A stretch of 64,000 nt of DNA from JACMPA01 sp035564115 (lineage in GTDB: Bacteria > Patescibacteriota > Saccharimonadia > Saccharimonadales > UBA4665), in assembly GCA_035564115.1 (NCBI GenBank), contig DATMTN010000012.1, positions 27,535-91,534 on the forward strand, written 5' to 3'. Positions 1-7,475 of the stretch are shown piece after piece. Under the pieces are notes generated by a model, which made no database searches, had not been told where the DNA came from, and saw nothing but the letters and a program-made list of their open reading frames with translations. The first letter of the stretch is position 1. Each line of letters starts with the position of its first letter. The position numbers and the translations under genes are program-made.

Positions 1-12
1 CTCTGTTGCTCC

Positions 13-32
13 GGAGTCGTTATCACGACTCC
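13..32. repeat. Perfect hairpin at window edge
   Basis: An 8-bp perfect stem (GGAGTCGT / ACGACTCC) with a 4-nt loop. No T-run follows on either side, so it is only weakly terminator-like. It may belong to the 3' end of a gene left of the window. Nothing else is recognised in bases 1-97. Confidence 0.4.
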
Positions 33-97
33 ACGTATCAGATGTATTGTAGCAATGCGCTCGTGCTTTTACCAATGTTTTTTGGCCCTCGAACTGC

Positions 98-103
98 TAT
101 AGT
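98..103 (+). promoter_or_regulatory. -10 element of the histidine kinase gene
   Basis: TATAGT preceded by TGC (extended -10), 8 nt before the ATG at 112. No Shine-Dalgarno fits in the gap, so a leaderless or near-leaderless mRNA is predicted. Confidence 0.6.
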
Positions 104-111
104 AAGCGGTA

Positions 112-1041
112 ATGCTTCCGAAGCGTACGACCTCACTCATTCGCACGAATGTTCTCGGTGTGACAATTTTGTCACTTGCAGCGCTTGTGCTCGGCTTAGT
201 CGTCTTCTCAAAGGCCAGTGTTGTGTTCATCGTCGCGCTCATACTGGCCGAGTTTGTTTTGTTCATGCTTTTTTGGCAATCACTACGCACGAAGCATCGG
301 GCATTCGAAGAGTCCAAGGACGAATTCGTCTCACTTGTTTCGCACCAGCTGCGGACACCGCTCACGTCGATGCGCTTATTCGTCGAGATGTTGCTCGATG
401 GCCAGGTTGGGGAGCTCAATGCCAAACAGCACGAATATTTGCGTATGGTAGAAATTTCGACTGGTCGGATGGTCGACTTAGTAAGTGATTTTTTGAACGC
501 TTCAAAATTGGAGCTCGGACGCATGGAGATACGGCCACAGCCAACACACCTAGAGGACCTCGTAGAAAGTATTGTGAAGAACCTGCGTCCCTTGGCTGAT
601 CAGCAGCGGCTAACAATTGTCTATGACAAACAAGAGCTTCCCGAGGTTGCCGTCGAACCAACACTCTACAGTCAGATTGTAAATAACCTCTTAAGTAATG
701 CGTTGCACTACACGCCAGACGGCGGCACTATAACCGTTCGTTTAGTGCAGAATGCCAATGGCTATCAGCTAGATGTCACGGATACGGGCATCGGCATTCC
801 GTTTGGGGCTCAGGCCGAACTGTTTAAGCGATTTTATCGTGCGGACAATGCCAAACATGTACTGGGTGAAGGCTCTGGACTGGGCTTGTATCTCATCAAG
901 CGTATCGTTGACACTTGTGGCGGGCGGGTCTGGTACGAAAGTACCGAAGGCAAAGGGACTACGTTTCATGTTATAATTCCCTCAACAGGGATGGTTCCGA
1001 CCACCACTAAACCAACCAAGCAAAAGGGCAGAGCTGCCTAA
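112..1041 (+). CDS. Membrane sensor histidine kinase (intramembrane-sensing type)
   Basis: Autophosphorylating kinase of a two-component pair at the inner membrane. Two hydrophobic helices lie at about residues 13-32 and 36-55, separated by only a few residues, so there is almost no external sensor domain. HisKA follows with the phospho-acceptor His78 in FVSLVSHQLRTP, then HATPase_c with the N-box (Asn192/Asn196), the G1 box DTGIGIP (224-230) and the G2 box GEGSGLGL (252-259). At 309 aa all catalytic boxes are intact. The start at 112 follows a -10 element closely. The response regulator begins 9 nt after the stop, so the two form an operon. Kinase assignment is secure. The signal is unknown; the architecture suggests sensing of membrane or envelope state. 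Confidence 0.93.
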   Translation: MLPKRTTSLIRTNVLGVTILSLAALVLGLVVFSKASVVFIVALILAEFVLFMLFWQSLRTKHRAFEESKDEFVSLVSHQLRTPLTSMRLFVEMLLDGQVGELNAKQHEYLRMVEISTGRMVDLVSDFLNASKLELGRMEIRPQPTHLEDLVESIVKNLRPLADQQRLTIVYDKQELPEVAVEPTLYSQIVNNLLSNALHYTPDGGTITVRLVQNANGYQLDVTDTGIGIPFGAQAELFKRFYRADNAKHVLGEGSGLGLYLIKRIVDTCGGRVWYESTEGKGTTFHVIIPSTGMVPTTTKPTKQKGRAA

Positions 1042-1049
1042 GGGAGCGC

Positions 1050-1430
1050 ATGGAACCGCAGAATAAAAAGACGATTCTACTGGCTGATGACGAACAGTTT
1101 ATCGTCATAGCCTACAAGGACGGCCTAGAGCGCGCAGGCTACAGTGTGGTGGTGGCGCACGATGGAGAGGAAGCGCTGCAGCAGGCTCAGGCTACTCATC
1201 CTGACCTAATCTTGCTTGATCTCATTATGCCTAAAATGAATGGTTTCGAGGTACTCCGCAGCCTTAAAGAGGATGCCAACTGTGCCACTATTCCAGTGGT
1301 TGTACTCACCAATCTGAGCCAGAGTAATGACGAAGAAGAGGCGCGGACAGCTGGCGCTGTGGATTTTGTGGTCAAGGCCGATATTTCCTTGAAGGACTTG
1401 TTGGCGCGGATTGAGCATATCTTCGCCTGA
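1050..1430 (+). CDS. Single-domain response regulator (CheY-like)
   Basis: Receiver domain only, 126 aa, with no DNA-binding or enzymatic output domain. The acidic pair is in ILLADDE, the phospho-acceptor is Asp57 in LILLDLIMP, the switch Thr is in VVLTN and the conserved Lys is in VVKAD. It is the obvious partner of the kinase 9 nt upstream, and AGGGAG before the ATG is a good ribosome-binding site. A stand-alone receiver must act by protein contact or phosphotransfer. Possible targets are a pilus motor or a separate regulator elsewhere, which is inference. Domain assignment is very strong. Confidence 0.93.
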   Translation: MEPQNKKTILLADDEQFIVIAYKDGLERAGYSVVVAHDGEEALQQAQATHPDLILLDLIMPKMNGFEVLRSLKEDANCATIPVVVLTNLSQSNDEEEARTAGAVDFVVKADISLKDLLARIEHIFA

Positions 1431-1469
1431 TACGGACACACTACTCTTTAAAATATAGTAAAATCCTGG

Positions 1470-1475
1470 TATAAT
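1470..1475 (+). promoter_or_regulatory. Extended -10 of the Gtr-like cassette
   Basis: TGG-TATAAT, 11 nt before the ATG at 1487. It gives the glycosyltransferase cassette its own promoter, separate from the two-component pair, with a leader of only a few nt. Confidence 0.6.
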
Positions 1476-1486
1476 ATATATTACGT

Positions 1487-2443
1487 ATGACTATCAAACG
1501 ACCGATTTTATCTGTTGTCGTTCCGCTCTATAACGAAGCGGCTGGTATTGAGACGTTTTATCAGGCTTTGCATGGGGTGCTCGAGGCGCTCCAGATCGAG
1601 TACGAGATCATCTTTTGTAACGATGGGAGCCGGGATGATACGCTTGCCATTATTCGGCGGCTAGCAAAACAGGATCGAGCGGTTCGTTACCTGAGCCTGA
1701 CACGTAACTTTGGTAAAGAGCTGGCCGTAACTGCCGGTATCCATGCTGCCCGTGGGAAAGCGATACTCATGCTTGATGCCGATGGCCAGCACCCAGTAAA
1801 GCGTATTCCGGAATTTATAGAACATTGGCGAGCTGGCGCTAAGGTAGTTGTCGGCATACGTACAGCCAATCGCCATCAAGCTCTCATCAAGAAACTAGGC
1901 TCGAGTACGTTTTATCGTCTGTTTAATAAGCTTTCGCACACTCGGCTTGTACCAGGCTCCACTGATTTCCGACTTATCGACGAAACCGTTCAGCATGATT
2001 TTATTCGGCTCACTGAGCGTAATCGTATTACGCGGGGGCTTATCGACTGGCTCGGCTACAAACAGGAGTATATCTATTTCGAGGCCAATGATCGGATTGC
2101 CGGTGAAGCAACCTACTCGCTCGGTGGTCTACTCAAGTTGTCGATAGACAGTGTCGTATCGTTGAGCGTGTCACCACTGTTCGTGGTGGCGTATATCGGC
2201 GCTGTAGTCCTGCCTCTTTCATTGCTCATCGGACTCGGAATGGTGGTAAATTTGCTGTTTGGTGACCCACTGGGCCTGCACGCGACGGGCGGAGCCTATG
2301 TGGCAGTGTTGACGCTCTGTCTGGTCGGTATCCTCATGGTCTCGCAGGGTGTTATCGGTCTCTACCTATCGCATATTCATGCCGAGTCACAGAATCGTCC
2401 TCTCTATCTTATCGATCGTGATAACTCATCTGACAAGTTATGA
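1487..2443 (+). CDS. Family 2 glycosyltransferase, GtrB/DPM1-like (polyprenyl-phosphate)
   Basis: Predicted to move a sugar from a nucleotide donor to undecaprenyl phosphate on the cytoplasmic face. The GT2 domain covers about residues 7-230, with VVPLYNEAAG at the N-terminus, NDGSRDDT, and the metal-binding DxD at Asp97-Asp99 (MLDADGQHP). Two C-terminal membrane helices (about 227-255 and 268-297) match the GtrB/ArnC/DPM1-like subgroup. The length (318 aa) is normal. Its stop overlaps the GtrA start by ATGA, and the next gene is a large multi-membrane protein, so the order mirrors gtr loci. The family is secure. The transferred sugar cannot be read from sequence. Confidence 0.92.
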   Translation: MTIKRPILSVVVPLYNEAAGIETFYQALHGVLEALQIEYEIIFCNDGSRDDTLAIIRRLAKQDRAVRYLSLTRNFGKELAVTAGIHAARGKAILMLDADGQHPVKRIPEFIEHWRAGAKVVVGIRTANRHQALIKKLGSSTFYRLFNKLSHTRLVPGSTDFRLIDETVQHDFIRLTERNRITRGLIDWLGYKQEYIYFEANDRIAGEATYSLGGLLKLSIDSVVSLSVSPLFVVAYIGAVVLPLSLLIGLGMVVNLLFGDPLGLHATGGAYVAVLTLCLVGILMVSQGVIGLYLSHIHAESQNRPLYLIDRDNSSDKL

Positions 2444-2856
2444 GGCAACTGCTTGATCGCTATCTAAGCCCACAGATGCAACGCTATCTGGTGGTTGGTG
2501 GAGGCGTGTATTTACTGGAGCTAGGGGTGATACTTCTTGCGCAGGCCGCTGGTACCTCCTCGGTCTGGGCGGTTGGTATTGCCTTCTGGGTCGGACTGGT
2601 CGTCTCCTTCGTGCTACAAAAGTTTGTGACATTTGGCGACAAACGGACGCACCACAAAGTCGTATTCAAGCAGGTTACGGCCGTCTCGGCACTGGTGTTG
2701 TGGAACTTCCTGTTCACCGTGCTGTGCACCAAACTTCTGCAACACGCCTTGCCGGCGGTGGTTATCCGGACCGCTGCGTTGCTAGTCACGACACTGTGGA
2801 ATTTTTATCTGTATAAGACGAGCATTTTTCGTGAGCCGGAAAACCCGATATACTAG
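2440..2856 (+). CDS. GtrA-family membrane protein (polyprenyl-linked sugar flippase candidate)
   Basis: A 138-aa, four-helix membrane protein with the GtrA pattern: a short N-terminus (LLDRYLSPQMQRYLVVGG), then helices with WVGLVVSFVLQKFVTFGD between the second and third. GtrA proteins are thought to flip undecaprenyl-phosphate-linked sugar across the membrane. The start codon overlaps the glycosyltransferase stop by 4 nt, implying translational coupling. Together with the neighbouring GT2 and multi-membrane proteins it forms a Gtr-like set. Family membership is confident; the substrate is unknown. Confidence 0.88.
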   Translation: MRQLLDRYLSPQMQRYLVVGGGVYLLELGVILLAQAAGTSSVWAVGIAFWVGLVVSFVLQKFVTFGDKRTHHKVVFKQVTAVSALVLWNFLFTVLCTKLLQHALPAVVIRTAALLVTTLWNFYLYKTSIFREPENPIY

Positions 2857-2898
2857 AGAAAAATTGGTCACACTGTAGGTTGGCCACCAAGGATAACA

Positions 2899-5553
2899 AT
2901 GCCGAAGACGACCGCTCAGGCCAAACAATCTAAACATGCACCCAAGCCTCAGCCACTTACGAGGCTTGAACGAGTTACAAATAACCGCTGGGTTGGCCGT
3001 ATTTTTGTGACAGTCGCTTTGAGTGCAGCGCTAGCCACGACTTGTCTATGGGCAATTCTCGGCGCCAGTCTTCAAAATAATAATGCCGATCAACTAGTCG
3101 ACAGCTACTTGTTTGAAAACGCGCAGACGGTGCATGGGGCTAGCTTTCCAGGGCAACACACGTTTCTATTCAAGTGGCCATTGTTCTGGTTGCAACATGT
3201 GTTCGGGTATACACCAACTGGATTTATAGTCCTCACCACGCTAGTCGTGTTAGTGACTGTCGGCGGGCTGGCATACCTGTTGTGGCGTATCGAGCGACGA
3301 CCCTTTATGTTCGGTCTGCTGTGTTTGGCGTTAGCATCGGCCTTGTTGCTCGTGCCACCAGTACCATATCCGGGCGCCTTACTCCCAGTAAATATGGCCA
3401 TGCTGACCACTCGTAACCTCGAGTACCTACTGTATATTCTTGGCTTGGTTCTAGTCGCCGGCATAACTCAGATACGTAGCAAACGATTCGTGGCCGGGGT
3501 AGGTTGCCTGGGCTTGTTATTCGCAAGTGATCGACTGTTTGGAACGCTCAGTCTGGGCGGTTCGGTAGTAGGGCTGGTTGCCTACGGCCTTACGAAGCGT
3601 CTTGAGCTTCGACGATTGGCATGGCGATGGCTTATAGCTTCAATGTTGGGGCTTATAGTCGCCTCAATATTTTTGGCGTTACTAGATAGCACTGGTGTGG
3701 TACATATCGTCGGTCAGTCGACAACAACCCCATACGGCCTGGTGCCGAGCTTGCGAAAGTTTGTGCTGGGTAGTATCTATGCGCTATTTGCGTTCTTTAC
3801 TAATCTGGGCGCTAATCCGGCAGCAAGCGCCACAACCCTGGCTGCTGCGCCGCAAACAGTAAGAGCAGAGATTTTTAGTGTTGGGGGATTCGCTTACCTT
3901 ATTAATGGATGTCTGTTGGTGGTAGGGCTGTGGGCCTGCTTACAAGTACTACGCACGAGCTTCAGCAATGTAGCAACCAAGCCCAAGAAGAAGCCGGTAC
4001 TCCTGCCTCTAGGCACACGGCTCGCCCTAATGCTCATAGCCAGCACGGTTGTGGCGGCTGCGTCATATGTGGTTACGAATCACGAGTATCTCGTCGATAG
4101 TCGCTATCTGACAATTGAGTTTTTTGCAGTATTTGTATCTATTGCCGTCTATAGCCGGACAAAACGACTGCAACCGCAACTCATCTTCGCGGCGAGTGCA
4201 GTATTGCTATGTGCGCTGCTCGGCGGCAGCTACCTTGTATCGCACACAAACGCTAGGAATAGCCAGGCGTTGTCCACGCAACAAAGTCGAAATAGTCTGA
4301 TTGTCGCTGCTTTAAAAGGGCACCCTACAGAAGTGGTCGTCGGGGACTACTGGCGCGTGTTGCCACTGAAACTGGCCGCTACCAATCACCAAAAAGTATT
4401 GCCACTTGCGAGCTGTACAACGCCGCGGAATGCACTAACAAGTGATGCCTGGCAGCCCGACCTCCGATACCATAGTTTTACCTATGTACTGACTCTGGAT
4501 GGGGCCACTAAAGATTTCACTGGCTGTACGCTCGAGCAAGTGATTCATGCATACGGTAGGCCGAATGCTAGTACCGTTATTGCGGGGACGAACGAGAAAC
4601 CCCGGGAAGTCATTTTGTTCTACGATAAGGGCATCCGTCCCGCTGACAAACGGCCAGTTGTCCCGTCACTAACTGCCAGCTCCAGCATTCTTCACCCGAT
4701 ATCAATCAAAAATTTGAAGCATACGACCTGTCCGGGACATTCCACTATTATGCAAGTTGTAGCCCACGAAGACGACGATTTGTTATTTATGAACCCTGAC
4801 TTGGAACATGCTATCCAAGCCGGCGACTGCGTGCGAACTGTCTATGTTACGGCTGGCGATGCAGGGAGCGGTAAATTCTACTGGCTTGGACGAGAGCAGG
4901 GCTCACAAGCGGCCTATAGCGCATTTACGAACACTTCAAATCTTTGGCAAGAGCAGACTACTAAGATCGCTGATCACGAATTTGCCACAGTCAGCATGCC
5001 AGTTAGAGGTGGTCAGCTGTCGCTGATATTCTTGCACTTACCTGATGGTAGCCCAAGTGGGCAAGGCTTTGGAGCTTCCAATTTCGAGAGCCTTGCGAAG
5101 CTTAAGAATCAGTCTATCGGTACCATTCATTCGGTAGACCATCAATCCTACTACAGTGCGCAAGAGCTCGTGGCGGCCCTCACCAATCTTATGGATGTGT
5201 ACCAGCCTGATGAAGTGCGTACGCAGCTCCCGTATAGTGCAAACATGGTCTACGCCGATCATAGTGATCATACGGCTGTCGGAGGCTTCACTACGGTCGC
5301 CTATGAGGCTTATGCCACCAGGCACCAATCATCGAAGATCGCTTATTATGCCGGTTACCCAATCCATGCCTACGAGTCGAACGTGACAGGCTCGGACTTA
5401 GACCGCAAAGAGCGAGCATTTTTTGCCTACAGTGACTTCGATAAGGCTGCCTGTGCTAATGCTGTTATGTGCGATAAAAGCGGTGTGTATGGTGCTTATC
5501 TTACGAGACAATATCGCGTAGATGACTTAGCAGACCCCCAATTACCCCTGTAA
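2899..5553 (+). CDS. Large membrane protein (GT-C-like) fused to a PIG-L/LmbE deacetylase domain
   Basis: An 884-aa fusion. Residues 1-450 carry about eleven membrane helices. The first external loop is long and acid-containing (ADQLVDSYLFENA), as expected for GT-C transferases using polyprenyl-phosphate sugars. Residues 450-600 form an extracytoplasmic linker with cysteines. Residues about 610-880 form a PIG-L domain: the zinc/catalytic motif AHEDDD starts at residue 622, where AHPDDE is typical, and HSDH lies at 788-791. PIG-L enzymes remove N-acetyl groups from sugars. Third in the cassette after GtrB-like and GtrA-like genes, it occupies the place of GtrC, the acceptor-specific transferase. 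It has an AAGGATAA ribosome-binding site. The PIG-L part is certain; the GT-C role is inferred from topology and context. Confidence 0.8.
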   Translation: MPKTTAQAKQSKHAPKPQPLTRLERVTNNRWVGRIFVTVALSAALATTCLWAILGASLQNNNADQLVDSYLFENAQTVHGASFPGQHTFLFKWPLFWLQHVFGYTPTGFIVLTTLVVLVTVGGLAYLLWRIERRPFMFGLLCLALASALLLVPPVPYPGALLPVNMAMLTTRNLEYLLYILGLVLVAGITQIRSKRFVAGVGCLGLLFASDRLFGTLSLGGSVVGLVAYGLTKRLELRRLAWRWLIASMLGLIVASIFLALLDSTGVVHIVGQSTTTPYGLVPSLRKFVLGSIYALFAFFTNLGANPAASATTLAAAPQTVRAEIFSVGGFAYLINGCLLVVGLWACLQVLRTSFSNVATKPKKKPVLLPLGTRLALMLIASTVVAAASYVVTNHEYLVDSRYLTIEFFAVFVSIAVYSRTKRLQPQLIFAASAVLLCALLGGSYLVSHTNARNSQALSTQQSRNSLIVAALKGHPTEVVVGDYWRVLPLKLAATNHQKVLPLASCTTPRNALTSDAWQPDLRYHSFTYVLTLDGATKDFTGCTLEQVIHAYGRPNASTVIAGTNEKPREVILFYDKGIRPADKRPVVPSLTASSSILHPISIKNLKHTTCPGHSTIMQVVAHEDDDLLFMNPDLEHAIQAGDCVRTVYVTAGDAGSGKFYWLGREQGSQAAYSAFTNTSNLWQEQTTKIADHEFATVSMPVRGGQLSLIFLHLPDGSPSGQGFGASNFESLAKLKNQSIGTIHSVDHQSYYSAQELVAALTNLMDVYQPDEVRTQLPYSANMVYADHSDHTAVGGFTTVAYEAYATRHQSSKIAYYAGYPIHAYESNVTGSDLDRKERAFFAYSDFDKAACANAVMCDKSGVYGAYLTRQYRVDDLADPQLPL

Positions 5554-5577
5554 TATGTGAGTTTTTTGCTCAGGGGT
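5542..5577. repeat. Two-step hairpin at the cassette end
   Basis: ACCCCTG and CAGGGGT pair around an inner TGAG / CTCA stem whose loop holds six T. It overlaps the last codons and stop of the membrane-PIG-L gene. The T-run is in the loop, not after the stem, so it is an atypical terminator at best. Confidence 0.4.
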
Positions 5578-5578
5578 G

Positions 5579-5584
5579 TATACT
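5579..5584 (+). promoter_or_regulatory. -10 element before the orphan signal-peptide ORF
   Basis: TATACT, 13 nt before the mini-ORF ATG at 5598. No clear -35. Confidence 0.4.
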
Positions 5585-5608
5585 GATTAGCGTAAGCATG
5601 AAACAAAC

Positions 5609-5704
5609 ATGAAAGCTATCATTCTAAAGCACCCACGGTTTTTGCCGGCGCTGACACTTGTCCTCCTTATCGCGAGCTCGACGACTGCCATGGCAGCGTC
5701 ATAG
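5609..5704 (+). CDS. 31-residue signal-peptide-only ORF, coupled to a 4-codon upstream ORF
   Basis: It encodes a basic N-terminus (MKAIILKHPR), a hydrophobic core (FLPALTLVLLIA) and an AMA|AS signal-peptidase-I-like site, then stops after two more residues. A 4-codon reading frame (5598-5612, MKQT) lies just before it and its TGA overlaps this ATG as ATGA. A -10 element sits at 5579. It could be a genuine micropeptide, a membrane peptide that is never cleaved, or the remnant of a secreted-protein gene whose body was lost. There is no downstream continuation in frame. The signal-peptide character is plain; that it is expressed is uncertain. Confidence 0.4.
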   Translation: MKAIILKHPRFLPALTLVLLIASSTTAMAAS

Positions 5705-5729
5705 CTCCTTCCGATTCGCACTTATTTGC

Positions 5730-5735
5730 TATACT
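5730..5735 (+). promoter_or_regulatory. Extended -10 of the first VOC gene (leaderless)
   Basis: TGC-TATACT ends 6 nt before the ATG at 5742. This predicts a leaderless transcript and fixes the start there. Confidence 0.65.
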
Positions 5736-5741
5736 ACTCAC

Positions 5742-6125
5742 ATGAAGATTCTGAGTATCTCCGGATTTGCATGCTATGTTCAGGACTTGGCTAAGACCAG
5801 CGAGTTCTACGAAAGGCTTGGCTTCCGTCCAGGTAAGCAAGAGGCTGGTCGTATGACGTGCTATGTAAACTGGTTCTCCGTTGATTTTGTTGAGGTTAGC
5901 GCCGAAGACAAGAGCGAATTTGCCAAAGAAGCCAACCTTGAGAATAAGGGGGCAGGACTTTTTATCAACATCAGTGTTGATACTGTTGACGAGTTCTATG
6001 AAGGTATTATCGCGAAGGGTTTCACGCCATCAAGTGAACCCCGTGATTGGCCCTGGGGGCGTCGCGAGTTCGTGCTCCGTGATCCAGATGGCTACAAGTT
6101 AGTATTTTTCCAAAAGATTAAATAA
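5742..6125 (+). CDS. VOC-superfamily (glyoxalase/bleomycin-resistance-like) protein
   Basis: A 127-aa single-module vicinal-oxygen-chelate protein with two beta-alpha-beta-beta-beta halves. Diagnostic stretches are FYERLGFRPGKQEAGRM in the first half and the C-terminal REFVLRDPDGYKLVFFQ, which holds a Glu/His-type metal position. Such proteins act as glyoxalases, dioxygenases or drug-binding proteins; the substrate here cannot be assigned. An upstream in-frame extension to 5658 exists. The start at 5742 is preferred because a TATACT -10 element ends 6 nt before it and the extension has no family similarity. It is transcribed alone, since the next gene is convergent. Confidence 0.85.
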   Translation: MKILSISGFACYVQDLAKTSEFYERLGFRPGKQEAGRMTCYVNWFSVDFVEVSAEDKSEFAKEANLENKGAGLFINISVDTVDEFYEGIIAKGFTPSSEPRDWPWGRREFVLRDPDGYKLVFFQKIK

Positions 6126-6156
6126 TAGTACATATTGATTCGAAGCAGAGCTCTCA

Positions 6157-6189
6157 CAAAAAAACAGCGGCCATTAGCGGCCACTGTTT
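6157..6189 (-). terminator. Intrinsic terminator of the LPXTG gene
   Basis: Read on the minus strand, ACAGTGGCC pairs with GGCCGCTGT (one G-U) around a 6-nt loop and is followed by seven T. On the plus strand the stem has a C-A mismatch and the A-run is on the wrong side for strong plus-strand termination, so it mainly serves the gene ending at 6208. Confidence 0.8.
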
Positions 6190-6207
6190 CGTTTTAGCTT
6201 CTATCGA

Positions 6208-7368
6208 CTAGCGAGCGTGATGTACTGCACGCTTCTTGTGCTGTGTGTGACGGTGGCGGATGTGGAATATGTAGCCACCCAAGATAGCAGCACCGAACAC
6301 TATCAGGATTGCACCTGGACCGGTGTTGGGTAGCGATGTGGCAGCGGCTTGAACGGCGACAGGTGTGGGTTGCTCACAATCAGCAGGGTTCTTACTGTAC
6401 TTCGTGCTGTTAAAGGTATTGTCTTTAATAGTCACCATAGCCTTGGTGGTGAGATTACAGACTGTCATGGTGCCCGGAGGCGGCGTACATGCTGCTAAGT
6501 TTTTGCTCTCAGTCTTGCTGTTGAAGGCATCATTTTGAATGGTAATGATCTGTAGCTTGGTAAGGTCGCAGACTTTGATCTGACAATCAGCAGGGTTCTT
6601 ACTGTACTTCGTGCTGTCAAAGGCTGTCTCCTTGATAGTTACCATGTGCTTTGTCGCCAGGTAACAGACGGTGATGTTGGGAACTGGCGGCGGTGGTGGC
6701 GGTGAGGTGGTGGGCGTGCCAGTGACGCTGTTGCCGCAAGGAGCCAAAATCGCAAACTGGAAGACGTTATTCTTCATGACGACATAGGCAGGAGCGGAGT
6801 GGTGCGACCACGAGCTGGCGAGCGATCGGACATAGAATGTCGCGCCGCCGGAGGTTACTTGGCGATCACCGCTTGTCACGCGCTGACGGGCTTCAGTGAG
6901 CACATTTTTGGCTACGAGTTTGCCGCCGACTTTGACGGTGCCGTCGTCGTAGACTGTACCAGCAACGGCCGAGGTATCCATGCCCGAAATATCAGAGGAA
7001 CTGATGCCCATGTGGGCATACACGGCTTGTATATAGTTGCTCGCGCGGTATTTCGCTTGCAAGTCATTGGTAGAGGAGACGCCACAGTTAATGATTGAGA
7101 AAGAGTCGCAGTCTTGACCGGTTGCGATGCTGAGGGCACTGGTATGACCAATTTTACCAAGTGGGACAAGGGTGACAATACCCACAAACGCACCAACAAC
7201 CATACCGTGAACGAATTTCGGTGTCAGATGATATAGGCGCTTCGCGTGATGACGCAGACCTTTTGGAGTGGTCGTCCTTTTGGCCAGCACAGGAGTCTTG
7301 CGCGTCTTTTTGGCGACACTTGCTCGGCTGTTCGAAATTTTCCTTACAGGGGTGGTTTTCTTTTTCAT
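6208..7368 (-). CDS. LPXTG-anchored surface protein with three Cys-bounded repeats
   Basis: A 386-aa secreted, wall-anchored protein. A Lys/Arg/Thr-rich N-terminus of about 50 residues precedes a hydrophobic segment (about 51-70), followed by an exported domain with Cys pairs. Three tandem units of about 33 residues each begin VCxL and end in a Cys; units 1 and 3 share the ending KYSKNPADC. The C-terminus is a classical sorting signal: LPNTG at residues 346-350 (bases 6319-6333), a hydrophobic helix and a basic His/Arg/Lys tail. A sortase must be encoded elsewhere. ATG at 7368 is chosen over the TTG two codons upstream. The promoter at 7404-7431 is good. Role: probably cell-surface or host contact (inferred). 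Confidence 0.85.
   Translation of the reverse strand: MKKKTTPVRKISNSRASVAKKTRKTPVLAKRTTTPKGLRHHAKRLYHLTPKFVHGMVVGAFVGIVTLVPLGKIGHTSALSIATGQDCDSFSIINCGVSSTNDLQAKYRASNYIQAVYAHMGISSSDISGMDTSAVAGTVYDDGTVKVGGKLVAKNVLTEARQRVTSGDRQVTSGGATFYVRSLASSWSHHSAPAYVVMKNNVFQFAILAPCGNSVTGTPTTSPPPPPPVPNITVCYLATKHMVTIKETAFDSTKYSKNPADCQIKVCDLTKLQIITIQNDAFNSKTESKNLAACTPPPGTMTVCNLTTKAMVTIKDNTFNSTKYSKNPADCEQPTPVAVQAAATSLPNTGPGAILIVFGAAILGGYIFHIRHRHTQHKKRAVHHAR
6376..6617 (-). repeat. 35-bp direct repeat inside the LPXTG gene
   Basis: Bases 6376-6410 and 6583-6617 are identical over 35 nt, 207 bp apart (69 codons, two repeat units). They encode the STKYSKNPADC part of units 1 and 3. Identity at the DNA level suggests recent duplication or conversion, with unit 2 more diverged. 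Confidence 0.85.
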
Positions 7369-7403
7369 ATCCAATATTTTTATGTTTTTAATGCTTATGG
7401 TTG

Positions 7404-7431
7404 ATTATACCCTAGAATCGAGCATTGTCTA
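7404..7431 (-). promoter_or_regulatory. Promoter of the LPXTG gene
   Basis: On the minus strand TAGACA (7431-7426), a 16-nt spacer and TATAAT (7409-7404). It is among the closest matches to a conventional -35/-10 promoter in the window, with a leader of roughly 30 nt. Confidence 0.7.
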
Positions 7432-7463
7432 GCGCGGCGGTTGCATTCTCTCGCTCGTTTGGA

Positions 7464-7469
7464 CATACT
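7464..7469 (+). promoter_or_regulatory. -10-like element of the 7476 membrane protein
   Basis: CATACT, 6 nt before the ATG. Same spacing as the TANNNT leaderless promoters but with C in the first position. Confidence 0.4.
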
Positions 7470-7475
7470 TGGCCT

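Noticed and set aside
13..32. Rho-independent terminator at the window start
   Set aside because: The stem is perfect but no T-run follows on either strand, so only a hairpin is reported.
6376..6617. CRISPR-like repeat
   Set aside because: Only two copies, in frame within a protein repeat and 207 bp apart.
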